Assembly: GCA_910577165.1 (NCBI GenBank)
Contig: CAJTLX010000026.1
Location: forward strand, 7,298-46,277
Direction of reading: 5' to 3'
Length of the DNA stretch: 38,980 nucleotides
Origin: an uncultured Lachnospiraceae bacterium
GTDB lineage: Bacteria; Bacillota; Clostridia; Lachnospirales; Lachnospiraceae
Below the pieces are notes generated by a model that worked only from the letters and a program-made list of their open reading frames with translations, had not been told where the DNA came from and ran no database searches. This document shows, piece after piece, positions 15,846 to 23,997 of this stretch (its first letter is position 1; every line of letters starts with the position of its first letter). The translations under genes and the position numbers were made by a program.

Positions 15846-16385
15846 ATGGAAGAAAAGAACCCAATTGTTACAATTACGATGGAGAGCGGCGATGTAATGA
15901 AGGCAATGCTCTATCCGCAGACTGCGCCAAACACGGTAAACAATTTTATTTCTCTGATCAACAAAGGCTTTTACAACGACCTGATTTTTCACCGTGTTAT
16001 CGAGGGTTTTATGATTCAGGGCGGCGACCCGGACGGCAATGGCACCGGAGGACCTGGCTACTCTATTCCCGGCGAATTTAACCAAAATGGTGTGGAGAAC
16101 AATTTAAAGCACACTAGGGGCGTATTATCCATGGCGCGCGCAGGACATCCGGACTCCGCGGGTTCCCAATTCTTTATTATGCACAAGAATGCTCCGCATT
16201 TAGATGGTGCCTATGCTGCCTTTGGCAAGGTGATTGAGGGGGAGGACGTTATCGACCGCATCGCCTCTGTTCCGACCGCACCAAATGATCGCCCAATGGA
16301 AACACAGCGCATGAAATCCGTAACCGTAGAAACATTCGGGGTGGAATATCCAGAACCGAAACAATCCGCGATCGATGAGATTTAA
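15846..16385 (+). CDS. Cyclophilin-type peptidyl-prolyl isomerase
   Basis: Catalyses cis-trans isomerisation of prolyl bonds. The 179 residues have no signal peptide, so it acts in the cytoplasm. Cyclophilin motifs are clear: FHRVIEGFMIQGGDP with the catalytic Arg, GTGGPGYSIPGEF, LSMARAG, and SAGSQFFIMHK. ATAAGGAGA precedes the ATG. Its last codons overlap the start of the LytTR response regulator by 11 bases, so the three downstream genes are likely one transcript from the strong promoter at 15784-15812. Confidence 0.95.
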   Translation: MEEKNPIVTITMESGDVMKAMLYPQTAPNTVNNFISLINKGFYNDLIFHRVIEGFMIQGGDPDGNGTGGPGYSIPGEFNQNGVENNLKHTRGVLSMARAGHPDSAGSQFFIMHKNAPHLDGAYAAFGKVIEGEDVIDRIASVPTAPNDRPMETQRMKSVTVETFGVEYPEPKQSAIDEI

Positions 16386-17076
16386 AATTGCCATCTGTGA
16401 CGATGAAGAACGCGAGCTAACTGCCCTTTCTTATCTGGTCAGAGAATGGGGAAAAAACGCCGGATACGCCTGCGAAATCTTTACCTTTTCCTCGGCGGAA
16501 TCGTTTCTATTTGAGTACGAAAGCAATAAAATATTTGATCTTTTGTTGCTTGATATCGAGATGAAAGCACTTTCCGGGATTGATCTTGCAAAGCGTATCC
16601 GCGCGGATAAAAGCCGCGCCGAAATTATTTTTATCACCTCGCATTTTGAGTTTGCCGGGGAGGGCTACGAGGTGGACGCACTGCATTATCTAATCAAGCC
16701 CGTCGCAAAGAAGAAGCTTTTTGCAGTGCTTGATAAGGCGGCAGACCGCCTGCAAACCGATCCGCCCCATGTGATTATTAACACGGAGGGCAGCATGGTT
16801 AAGCTGTACACGGCGGATATCCTGTATGTTGAGGCATTCTTACACTATCTCAATATCCGTACAAAATCAGGGGAATACCGTGTTAAAGAAAGCCTCTCCT
16901 CCTTTGAGGAAAGGCTTTCCGGTGAATTTTTCCGCATTCACCGCTCCTATCTCGTCTCCTTAAAATATGTGACCAGAATCACGCGCACGAACGTGCGGAT
17001 AGAGGGGGGAGAAGAGTTTCCGCTTGCACGCGGAAAATATGATGCCATAAACCGGGCATTTATCGAGCGGATGTAG
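16375..17076 (+). CDS. LytTR-family response regulator
   Basis: A 233-residue regulator: receiver domain (residues 1-~120) with acidic pocket DDEE and phospho-acceptor Asp60 in LLLLDIEM, and a LytTR DNA-binding domain (~130-230, FFRIHRSYLVSLKYVTRI, FPLARGKYDAI). The ATG overlaps the ppiase stop and has no good ribosome site of its own, so translation is probably coupled. The partner kinase gene follows 41 bases downstream. The regulated genes are unknown. Confidence 0.92.
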   Translation: MRFKIAICDDEERELTALSYLVREWGKNAGYACEIFTFSSAESFLFEYESNKIFDLLLLDIEMKALSGIDLAKRIRADKSRAEIIFITSHFEFAGEGYEVDALHYLIKPVAKKKLFAVLDKAADRLQTDPPHVIINTEGSMVKLYTADILYVEAFLHYLNIRTKSGEYRVKESLSSFEERLSGEFFRIHRSYLVSLKYVTRITRTNVRIEGGEEFPLARGKYDAINRAFIERM

Positions 17077-17117
17077 TTTTTCTGCAAATAATTTTTGCGG
17101 TATAAGGAATTCGTTTT

Positions 17118-17774
17118 ATGAGAAAAAGAACTTATTTAAAACTTGTAGAATACCAGACTGTCCAATCCGAACAGCATCTAAATGAGGTGCGCGGCATCTA
17201 CCGCGAAATGCGCGGTTACAAACATGATTTTCACCATCATTTACAGGCATTAAAAGGTCAGCTTGAGGCGGGGGAAACAGACCGCGCCCTCTCCTATATC
17301 GAGCAACTTGACCACCATCTGATGAATGTGGATGCACTGGTAAAAACTGGAAATATATCCCTCGATGCCATCCTCTCCGCAAAGATTGCACAGGCAAAAG
17401 CAATGGGTATCGCTGTTACTGTCTGTGCTACCGTCCCGGAGGGGCTTTTGATTTCCGATCTGGAATTAAGCATTGTTGTGGGAAATCTGCTTGACAATGC
17501 AATAGAGGCCTGTGTCCTATCCTCTAAGGAACGCTTTATCCGCATCTATATGACGATGAAGGGCAGGATGCTGTATTTTTCGATGCTAAATTCCGCAGGT
17601 AAAAAGAAAGAGAAAACTGGCTCACTCTTTTCCTCCCACAAAAAAGGGTTCCATGGTTTTGGCTTGCGCCGGGCGGAATCCATTCTTACCGAGCGCGGCG
17701 GCTGGTGTAAATACAACAGCGAAGACGGCGCATTTACCTCGGAATTTTTAGTTCCCGCCCTGGTTGAAAACTAG
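17118..17774 (+). CDS. Soluble GHKL-type histidine kinase
   Basis: A 218-residue kinase of the AgrC/YcbA GHKL type: histidine box YKHDFHHHLQALKG (His about residue 35), N-box NLLDNAIEAC, and G-box HGFGLRRAESI. It has no transmembrane segment or sensor domain, whereas AgrC-like kinases usually have five to seven. TAAGGAAT precedes the ATG. It presumably phosphorylates the regulator encoded just before it. Either it is a cytosolic sensor or it acts through another protein. Confidence 0.88.
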   Translation: MRKRTYLKLVEYQTVQSEQHLNEVRGIYREMRGYKHDFHHHLQALKGQLEAGETDRALSYIEQLDHHLMNVDALVKTGNISLDAILSAKIAQAKAMGIAVTVCATVPEGLLISDLELSIVVGNLLDNAIEACVLSSKERFIRIYMTMKGRMLYFSMLNSAGKKKEKTGSLFSSHKKGFHGFGLRRAESILTERGGWCKYNSEDGAFTSEFLVPALVEN

Positions 17775-17775
17775 C

Positions 17776-18753
17776 TTACCCTACATGCCGCTCAAATTGA
17801 TGGAAATTTAAAATTTCCTCGATTCTCTTTAGCGCGTCTGCGGGGATCTCAAATCCGCTTGCAGCAAGATTGTTTTCAAGCTGTTCCTTTCTGCTAGCTC
17901 CGGTAATTACACTGCTGACAATTCCTTTTCGCAGAATCCAGGAAAGGGCAAGCACAGACATATTGGTTCCAAGTTCTCCGGCAATTTTTGCAAGTTTTTC
18001 GACTTTATCCAAATTTTCATCCGTGAGCAGATTGTTGACCTGCCTATCCGCCTGATGGGTTGCCCTGGACCCTTGAGGATACGGCTGCCCCTTTTTATAT
18101 TTTCCGGTGAGAAGCCCCTGCGCCAAAGGGGAAAACGGTGTGATACCAATACCGTATTTCTCACAGATCCCCATAATCTCATGTTCAATATAGCGATCCA
18201 TCATATGGTACTGCGGCTGAACGCTGGTAAGCGGATGCAGATGATATTCTCTAATAATCTGCTGTGCCTCCTCCAGTCTTGCACCTCCCCACTCCTCGCT
18301 TACGCCATAATATAAAATCTTTCCCTGATCGACTAGATAACTAAGTGTTCTTAGTGTTTCCTCCATCGGTGTGGACGGATCAAAACGATGACAATAATAC
18401 AGATCTAGATATTCCATCCCCATGTTTTTTAGGGAGCGATCGATATTTTCCACAATATGTTTGCGCGAAAGTCCCCACTCATTGGCTCCCCCACCCGTCG
18501 GGAAAAATACCTTGCTTGAAACCACAATACTACTGCGACGATAATCTTTTAATAACCTGCCTAAAAATCTTTCCGCTTCCCCGCCGCTGTACGCATCCGC
18601 GCAATCAAAAAAATTAACGCCATTATCATAGGCAAGGCGTATAATTTCTGCTGCCATCTCCACCTTCTGATTAGAGGCGAGATCCGTCATCCAGCTTCCC
18701 ACTGCGATCTCGCTTACTTTAAGCCCCGCTTTTCCCATATTGCGATATTTCAT
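17776..18753 (-). CDS. Aldo/keto reductase (Kv-beta-like)
   Basis: A 325-residue NADPH-dependent oxidoreductase with a TIM-barrel. The ATG at 18753 (MKYRNMGKAGLKVSEI) follows GTGAGGAAG; an upstream GTG overlapping the previous stop is less likely. The catalytic set is visible: Asp and Tyr in FDCADAYSGGEAE, Lys in SSKVFFPTGG, and His in YYCHRFDP. The C-terminal cofactor site ITGASRKEQLENNL matches Kv-beta/YdjE-like members. The gene directly follows a GntR regulator in the same direction, which probably controls it. Natural substrate unknown. Confidence 0.93.
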   Translation of the reverse strand: MKYRNMGKAGLKVSEIAVGSWMTDLASNQKVEMAAEIIRLAYDNGVNFFDCADAYSGGEAERFLGRLLKDYRRSSIVVSSKVFFPTGGGANEWGLSRKHIVENIDRSLKNMGMEYLDLYYCHRFDPSTPMEETLRTLSYLVDQGKILYYGVSEEWGGARLEEAQQIIREYHLHPLTSVQPQYHMMDRYIEHEIMGICEKYGIGITPFSPLAQGLLTGKYKKGQPYPQGSRATHQADRQVNNLLTDENLDKVEKLAKIAGELGTNMSVLALSWILRKGIVSSVITGASRKEQLENNLAASGFEIPADALKRIEEILNFHQFERHVG

Positions 18754-18761
18754 TTTCTTCC

Positions 18762-19403
18762 TCACTTTCCGCTGCCCATGGACAGCTGATCCATTTGAAT
18801 ATCCTGTTTTAGTACCTCAAGGCACCTTTCTAAATCCCCGTCACAAAGCGCGCGATAAATGGCAAGATGTGGCACAGCTTCGATTTTTATCTGCATACTC
18901 TGTTTGTTTCTCCACCAATTTTTTGCGTAAATTCGCTTTTGAATCTGTAAACTCTCGGACAAAAACCGAACGAGAACTCTGTTTTCCCCGCAGGAAGCTA
19001 ACAGAAGATGAAACTCCTCATTTAATTTTAACATCTCCCAAACGGTGACATCTCCGCCAGTAACCGAGCGGTCAATCTGTTCTTTCAGCACGCAAAGACG
19101 AGTCTTCATCAGTTGGCAAAAATTTTCCTGCAGAGCCTGCGTTTCAAGAAAAATTCGCATATTTATCACATCCTGCTCATCTTTCGGTGTCAGATTCACA
19201 ACAACATACCCATAGCGGGGAATAATCTTTAGGACTCCTTCACTGCACAGCCGAACAAGGGCTTCCCGCACCGGAGCCTTGCTCACCCCAAAATGTTCCA
19301 CAAGCTTACTCTCATTTAAAACGATTTCTTCCTGTGTGGTTTGGATAATCATCTCCAAAATCCCATCGTGAACTTTGTCCGTCAATGTTTCTTTCCTCGG
19401 CAT
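18762..19403 (-). CDS. GntR-family regulator with FCD domain
   Basis: A 213-residue regulator: N-terminal winged helix (LVEHFGVSKAPVREALVRLCSEGVLKIIPRYGYVV, about residues 33-68) and C-terminal all-helical FCD ligand/metal-binding domain (residues ~75-205, NEEFHLLLASCGENR and EAVPHLAIYRAL with the metal-ligand His residues). TTGGAGGAGA precedes the ATG. It sits one gene upstream of the aldo/keto reductase, nine bases apart, so both are likely co-transcribed and autoregulated through the dyad at 19454-19472. Confidence 0.92.
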   Translation of the reverse strand: MPRKETLTDKVHDGILEMIIQTTQEEIVLNESKLVEHFGVSKAPVREALVRLCSEGVLKIIPRYGYVVVNLTPKDEQDVINMRIFLETQALQENFCQLMKTRLCVLKEQIDRSVTGGDVTVWEMLKLNEEFHLLLASCGENRVLVRFLSESLQIQKRIYAKNWWRNKQSMQIKIEAVPHLAIYRALCDGDLERCLEVLKQDIQMDQLSMGSGK

Positions 19404-19453
19404 TTTTCAATCTCCTCCAATTTTATCAACTTTCTTTTCGTGTATTTTTGTAA

Positions 19454-19472
19454 ATCATATCCATAATATGAT
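19454..19472. promoter_or_regulatory. Candidate GntR operator
   Basis: atcatat-ccata-atatgat, a perfect seven-base-arm dyad 50 bases before the GntR start. It lies just downstream of the promoter candidate at 19496-19524. Confidence 0.45.
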
Positions 19473-19495
19473 TATTTATATGATCTATAATATTA

Positions 19496-19524
19496 TTTAT
19501 ATACCATCCTGGAATTTTTTGCAA
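19496..19524 (-). promoter_or_regulatory. Candidate promoter of the GntR-reductase operon
   Basis: TTGCAA (19519-19524), 17-base spacer, TATAAA (19496-19501) on the minus strand. The boxes are imperfect and the region is AT-rich. Confidence 0.4.
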
Positions 19525-19659
19525 GCATTTTTTCTTAACTCTCCTAAAAATAGATCAAAATACTTCCACTGCTTTTTGTTGATTGGTATTGGATTGAAAT
19601 TGTATTTAGTCGGGGATTGTAATATTTTTCGACAAAACATAATTGCAGAAAACATAAAA

Positions 19660-19689
19660 TTGAACTTGTTATTTTACAAAGAATATGAT
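19660..19689 (+). promoter_or_regulatory. Candidate promoter of the decayed holin-like toxin
   Basis: TTGAAC (19660-19665), 18-base spacer, TATGAT (19684-19689), about 130 bases before the toxin-like reading frame. Between them lie two small hairpins (atgcc/ggcat near 19762, ccca/tggg near 19782). Confidence 0.4.
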
Positions 19690-19817
19690 ATATTGTCGAT
19701 ATGGAGTAATCATGTTACAAGGAGGTAGCCTTCCGAACTTTCAGAAAGTGGAATTCTTCGCTATGCCATTCGGCATAATCCCATCGTGGGAAATAGGAAA
19801 GAGGGAGGTGGTGTAGT

Positions 19818-19886
19818 ATAAGTACATACGAAGTATTGAGCCTGTTGCATTCTCAAGTATATTTCATCATCCAAATTTTACATTGA
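19818..19886 (+). pseudogene. Remnant of a holin-like type I toxin peptide
   Basis: After the strong site GAGGGAGGTGGTG the frame reads (I)STYEVLSLLHSQVYFIIQILH and stops after 22 codons. Peptides of the putative holin-like toxin family typically begin MSTYE-LSL and run about 30 residues through one membrane helix to a basic end. Here the expected ATG is ATA and the charged C-terminus is missing, so it is probably a decayed copy. ATA can rarely initiate, so activity is not fully excluded. The family call rests on my recollection of the N-terminal motif. Confidence 0.4.
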
Positions 19887-19901
19887 AAATATTTTTCATG
19901 T

Positions 19902-20573
19902 CTATTTGTGAACTTTTAATCTTGCTTCATATTGTAACTTATAAAAAACATTCCGTTCAATAGCCTTTACTTTAAAATAATTTAACGAAATATCATATTC
20001 TATCAGACCACCCGAACAACAAAAATATAAAATATCATACTTATCATCATATTCATTCAAAACCTGATCAAAGTATTCCTTTAATTCATCTTTCTTTATT
20101 GGTATTAGAGGTTGGTTATAAAAAATAAATACCCCTATTTTTTCAAATCCTTGGCTCTTATATGACGAAAATTTATCCATCTTTTTTCTTAAAGCATTTT
20201 GAAACATTTTTCTTTCAATATCACTATTTATAGTAGGATAAGAAAGCATAAACTCTTTTACTTCCCCACCATTATTTTCGATCATCTGCCTTCTGCGTTC
20301 TTTTTCCTCCAATTGATCTGCCAAGCGATACTTTACAAATTCATTTGAAATTGTAGCGTCTTCATTTGAAATTGCCTCTACTACTTCTACTCCTATCAAT
20401 TTATTTCTATGTTGAATATCAGGTGCATCTTTTACTTCGCATTCATTATAGATATCTCCATAGCAATATTGCAATATACCGAGTGATAGCAACTCAACAA
20501 ATTTTTTTCTATCACGAGATGTTAATGGCTTATCAAATGGAAACATCTTCTTTTCTAAATTTTTATCGCCCAT
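19902..20573 (-). CDS. Unknown protein, possible nuclease-like fold
   Basis: A 223-residue protein I do not recognise. The ATG at 20573 (MGDKNLEKK) follows ATGGAGGTC and is preferred to the one four codons upstream. It is rich in Lys/Glu/Asn and has no signal or membrane segment. Residues ~40-60 contain a PDI...IGVEVVEA stretch that loosely resembles the PD-(D/E)xK nuclease core, but the final Lys is not evident. The C-terminal half has alternating strands (IGVFIFYNQP, YDILYFCC). It lies at the edge of the recombinase cluster with its own promoter, as expected for mobile-element cargo such as a defence gene; that role is speculation. Confidence 0.7.
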   Translation of the reverse strand: MGDKNLEKKMFPFDKPLTSRDRKKFVELLSLGILQYCYGDIYNECEVKDAPDIQHRNKLIGVEVVEAISNEDATISNEFVKYRLADQLEEKERRRQMIENNGGEVKEFMLSYPTINSDIERKMFQNALRKKMDKFSSYKSQGFEKIGVFIFYNQPLIPIKKDELKEYFDQVLNEYDDKYDILYFCCSGGLIEYDISLNYFKVKAIERNVFYKLQYEARLKVHK

Positions 20574-20609
20574 TTTGACCTCCATCGATCTAAATTTTTA
20601 CCGAATCTA

Positions 20610-20638
20610 ATACTACCATATATTATCTTTGTTTTCAA
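20610..20638 (-). promoter_or_regulatory. Promoter of the unknown gene at 19902-20573
   Basis: TTGAAA (20633-20638), 17-base spacer, TAGTAT (20610-20615) on the minus strand, ~37 bases before the ATG. Confidence 0.6.
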
Positions 20639-20654
20639 GTATATTATTTTATTT

Positions 20655-20698
20655 GACCAATAAAATAGGGCATTCTGATATTACTCAGAACGCCCTAT
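20655..20698 (-). terminator. Terminator of the recombinase operon
   Basis: atagggc-a-ttctga (20665-20678) pairs with tcagaa-c-gccctat (20685-20698), leaving a six-base loop. Read on the minus strand it is followed by TTTTATTGG. It starts four bases after the last recombinase stop. Confidence 0.8.
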
Positions 20699-20702
20699 CC
20701 CC

Positions 20703-22289
20703 TTATCTTTCTCCCGTCAATCCATCCCCAAACTTCCACTGGATGCGGATCGCCCCATCCTGCTTCACATAGATACAATCAATCAACGCCTCCAACATCC
20801 CCTGTGTCAGTTCTTTTGTACCCAAATACTCCTTCCAGTGCTTTTTCTCTTCCTGCTCCACACCTGCAATACACTCCAAATGCGCCAATTCCTTTTGCAG
20901 CTCATTATACCGATATTGCACCTCCTCCTGTTGACATGTGAGTGCTTTCTGGCTTTTTTGAAACCCTTCCCGGCTGATTTCCTCTTCTACAAGCTTATCA
21001 TAAAGCATCGCTTTACGTTCCTGTAGTTTCTTTATGTCTGCTTCTAATATTGCAAGTTGTTTCCTTAAACCGGCTATTTTTCCTCCATTCCCCACCTTTT
21101 CCTGAACAGCATCTTCCCCTAACAGAACCTTGACATACAACTGGATTGCAGAAAGTACGGCTTCGATAAGTTCACTTTCTTGTATCTTTCTACCTATGCA
21201 TGAAGATCCCCCTTTATTTCTCCATGTCATACAGCGGTAATATGGGGCTTCCGCTTTGAAATAGTATAGGGAGTGCCCACAGGCTTCACACCAGATTTTA
21301 CCACTAAATAAATGAGTACCCAATACTTTTCGCCCTCGCGGGATATATTCCCGGACACTTTTTTGGGCAGCATCAAAATCTGTCTTTGAAACAATCGGTT
21401 CATGACAATGTTCCACTCGAATCCAATCTTTCGGGGAAGTGTTATATAAATGAGAATCCCCCACTTTGATCCGCGCTTGTTTCCCATAGACATTTTTCCC
21501 AAGGTAACGCTCATCCCGCAAAATATCCCGCACCACACTGTTATCCCATATCTTTTCTTTTCCCTTCCCATTCCAGTATTTATGAAATTGCCCTAAACTG
21601 TTCTTTATTTGGCACGGCGTTGGGATTTGTTCCTTGTTTAGCCATCTGGTGATCTGCAAAACACTCATCCCCGTTCCCGCCAAAGCAAAAATCTTTCGGA
21701 CAATGGCTGCACCTTCCGGCTCTATCACCAACTGGTTTTTGTTTTGGGGCAGCTTTTGATAGCCTAATGGTGCAAAAGAACTAAGAAATTCCCCATTCTT
21801 CGCTTTTGTCCGCTTCGCGCTTTTTATCTTAAGTGATAAATCCTGACTATAGTACCCATAAAGTACATTGCGGAATGCCATATCAAGCCCACTGGTCATC
21901 CCCTTACAAGTTGCGCTATCATAGTGGTCATTTACAGAAATAAAACGGATTCCCATAAAAGGGAATATCTGATCGATATAATCACTGACTGTAAGATAAT
22001 CCCTCCCAAACCGAGAGAAGTCTTTGACTATGATGCACCCAACCTGCCGTTTTCTAACCATATCCAATAACCGCTTCATCCCTGGTCGTTCCAGATTTGT
22101 GCCGGAATAACCATCATCACATAGTTCGGTCATTTGATATTTGAGCAATTCTGGAGTTCCTTCTATATAATCTTTTAGCAGCCTCCGCTGATTTGTAATG
22201 CTGTTGCTTTCCTCCTTTTCTCCGGTATGATGGGTCTGGTCTTCCACGGAAATACGAATATACATAACTAAAATGTCTGGATTATCCAT
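20703..22289 (-). CDS. Large serine recombinase (third of three)
   Basis: A site-specific DNA recombinase of 528 residues. The ATG at 22289 (MDNPDILVMYIRIS) follows GTGGGAGG and overlaps the stop of the previous recombinase by eight bases. The catalytic domain has nucleophile Ser14 (YIRIS), the resolvase core CIIVKDFSRFGRDYL, and ISVNDHYDS. The recombinase domain follows (YGYQKLP-type GYQKLPQNKNQLVIEPEGA), then a zinc ribbon (WCEACG...CMTW...SSC) and a C-terminal coiled coil (LRKQLAILEADIKKLQERKA). Such enzymes integrate and excise mobile elements by strand exchange at att sites. A terminator follows immediately. Confidence 0.93.
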   Translation of the reverse strand: MDNPDILVMYIRISVEDQTHHTGEKEESNSITNQRRLLKDYIEGTPELLKYQMTELCDDGYSGTNLERPGMKRLLDMVRKRQVGCIIVKDFSRFGRDYLTVSDYIDQIFPFMGIRFISVNDHYDSATCKGMTSGLDMAFRNVLYGYYSQDLSLKIKSAKRTKAKNGEFLSSFAPLGYQKLPQNKNQLVIEPEGAAIVRKIFALAGTGMSVLQITRWLNKEQIPTPCQIKNSLGQFHKYWNGKGKEKIWDNSVVRDILRDERYLGKNVYGKQARIKVGDSHLYNTSPKDWIRVEHCHEPIVSKTDFDAAQKSVREYIPRGRKVLGTHLFSGKIWCEACGHSLYYFKAEAPYYRCMTWRNKGGSSCIGRKIQESELIEAVLSAIQLYVKVLLGEDAVQEKVGNGGKIAGLRKQLAILEADIKKLQERKAMLYDKLVEEEISREGFQKSQKALTCQQEEVQYRYNELQKELAHLECIAGVEQEEKKHWKEYLGTKELTQGMLEALIDCIYVKQDGAIRIQWKFGDGLTGER

Positions 22290-23996
22290 CCTCCCACTTC
22301 CCTTCAAAAAGACGCTCCTGTAGACTTTTAAAATCATCCTGGAAACGGAAAGTAATCTGTAAAGCCATATCATGGTACACAGTAATCTTTTCAACCAAGG
22401 CGGATGCCATTTCCTGTGTTAATTCTGTCACATCCTGGAAACGAAGTGTGTTCTTTAACCAAGTGTTTTCATCCAGTTCCTCCCTGCTATATGATTCCAA
22501 GGAAATATTTAACTCAGAAATATGCCTTTGCAATGCAGTTTCCTTTTCTTTATACCTCGCTTGGGCATAGAGATAGTCCTGTTCATCCATAAGACTATCC
22601 GCATAATCATCATACAATTTTTCCTTATGCTGCTTTATTTTCTCTAATTCCGTCCTCTCCTTCTGAAGTTGCAATTCTATTTGTGCTTGTTCTTTCCTGA
22701 TAGGTTTTTCCTTCTGAAACCGTACAATCCTCTCCATATTTCCTGCAAGTTGCACTTGCATTCGGATTGCCTCAAAAACTGCTTGAAGGAGTTCCTGTTC
22801 CTTAATCCCTTGAAAACTACAACGTGATGGGTCAGATACATGGGCAGGGCAGATATACTGATACCATACTTGAATTTTCGGGGTTTTATATTTATTCTCC
22901 CGAATATTCCTGCGCTGTGTGAGTCGTTCCCCACAAATGCTGCAACAAACAAGCCCCTTCAAGATATTTTCTGTGTATCCCACTTCCGGGAAACGCTCCT
23001 TCAACGCTTTCCACTTCTGTTTCTTAGCTAAATTGATCTGCTGTACCTCATCGAAAACCAGCTGATCAATAATTGCCTTATGGGTATTTTCCACAATTAT
23101 CCACTGCTCTTTTGGAAGCAATTCCTGTTTAATGCCTTGGAACAGACACTCCCGTTTTCTGCTCTGCACCATATGACCAAGATAAACTTCATTCCCCATA
23201 ATCAGCTTAATGGTTTCCACTCTCCACGGAACATTGGAAAACCGTTTATCATGGATAAGCCCTTCCATATAACGATATTTGCCTGGGGAAGGAATCCCCT
23301 GTGCTGTCAGCCGCCGCACAATATCCTTGTAGCTAAGCCCTGCAAGCCTCCATGAAAAGATATCCCTTACCACAGAGGCAGTTTTCTCGTCAATAACAAG
23401 CTTATGTTTGTCTTTCTCCGATTTCCGATAACCGTATGCCATGCACCAATAAATTCACCCCGTTGCTGTTTCTCATGCAGGACAGTGCTGATTTTCTTGG
23501 AAATATCACGGGCATACATCTCATTGACAAGGTTTTTTAAATGCAGGGACAGGCTATCAAATGATGTAGGGTCATCGGTATCAATCCCATCATTTACCGC
23601 AATAAAACGCACACCGAGGAATGGGAATACCTTTTCCAGATACTCCCCTGCCTCAATATAATTCCGCCCGAAACGTGACAGGTCTTTCACAATAATACAG
23701 TTTACCAGCCCCCTTTTCACATCCTCCATCATCCGTTCAAACCCGCTGCGTTCAAAACTTACGCCGCTCTCCCCATTATCGGTATAGACAGAAAAAAGTG
23801 AAAAATAAGGCTTCCCCTCAATAAAGCGGCGCAACAACAATTCCTGCGTTTCTGCCGTGTCACTGTCCTTATGCCCACTGTCAAGGACGGATAACCGGAC
23901 ATAAAGTGCCACACGGTAAACTTTTCCGGTAGACATTTTTTCTGGTTTTTTCCCCTGCGGCCGTCCTTCTTTATGCACCCTGCTAGTTCTTGCCAT
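22282..23996 (-). pseudogene. Large serine recombinase (second of three), frameshifted
   Basis: Two adjoining reading frames together make one normal recombinase. Residues from the 23996 start (MARTSRVHKEGR) include nucleophile Ser36 (LYVRLS), CIIVKDLSRFGRNY and FIAVNDGID, and run to GEFIGAW near 23442. The rest continues in another frame as MAYGYRKSEKDKHKLV with the recombinase domain, zinc ribbon (CCSICG...CPAH...RC) and coiled coil, ending at 22282. Loss of one base around 23440-23447 (in the GA-x-AYGYRK segment) explains the break. The internal ATG has no ribosome site. The 5' start is coupled to the previous gene (stop TGA one base before the ATG). A sequencing error is the main alternative. 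Confidence 0.85.
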
Positions 23997-23997
23997 G

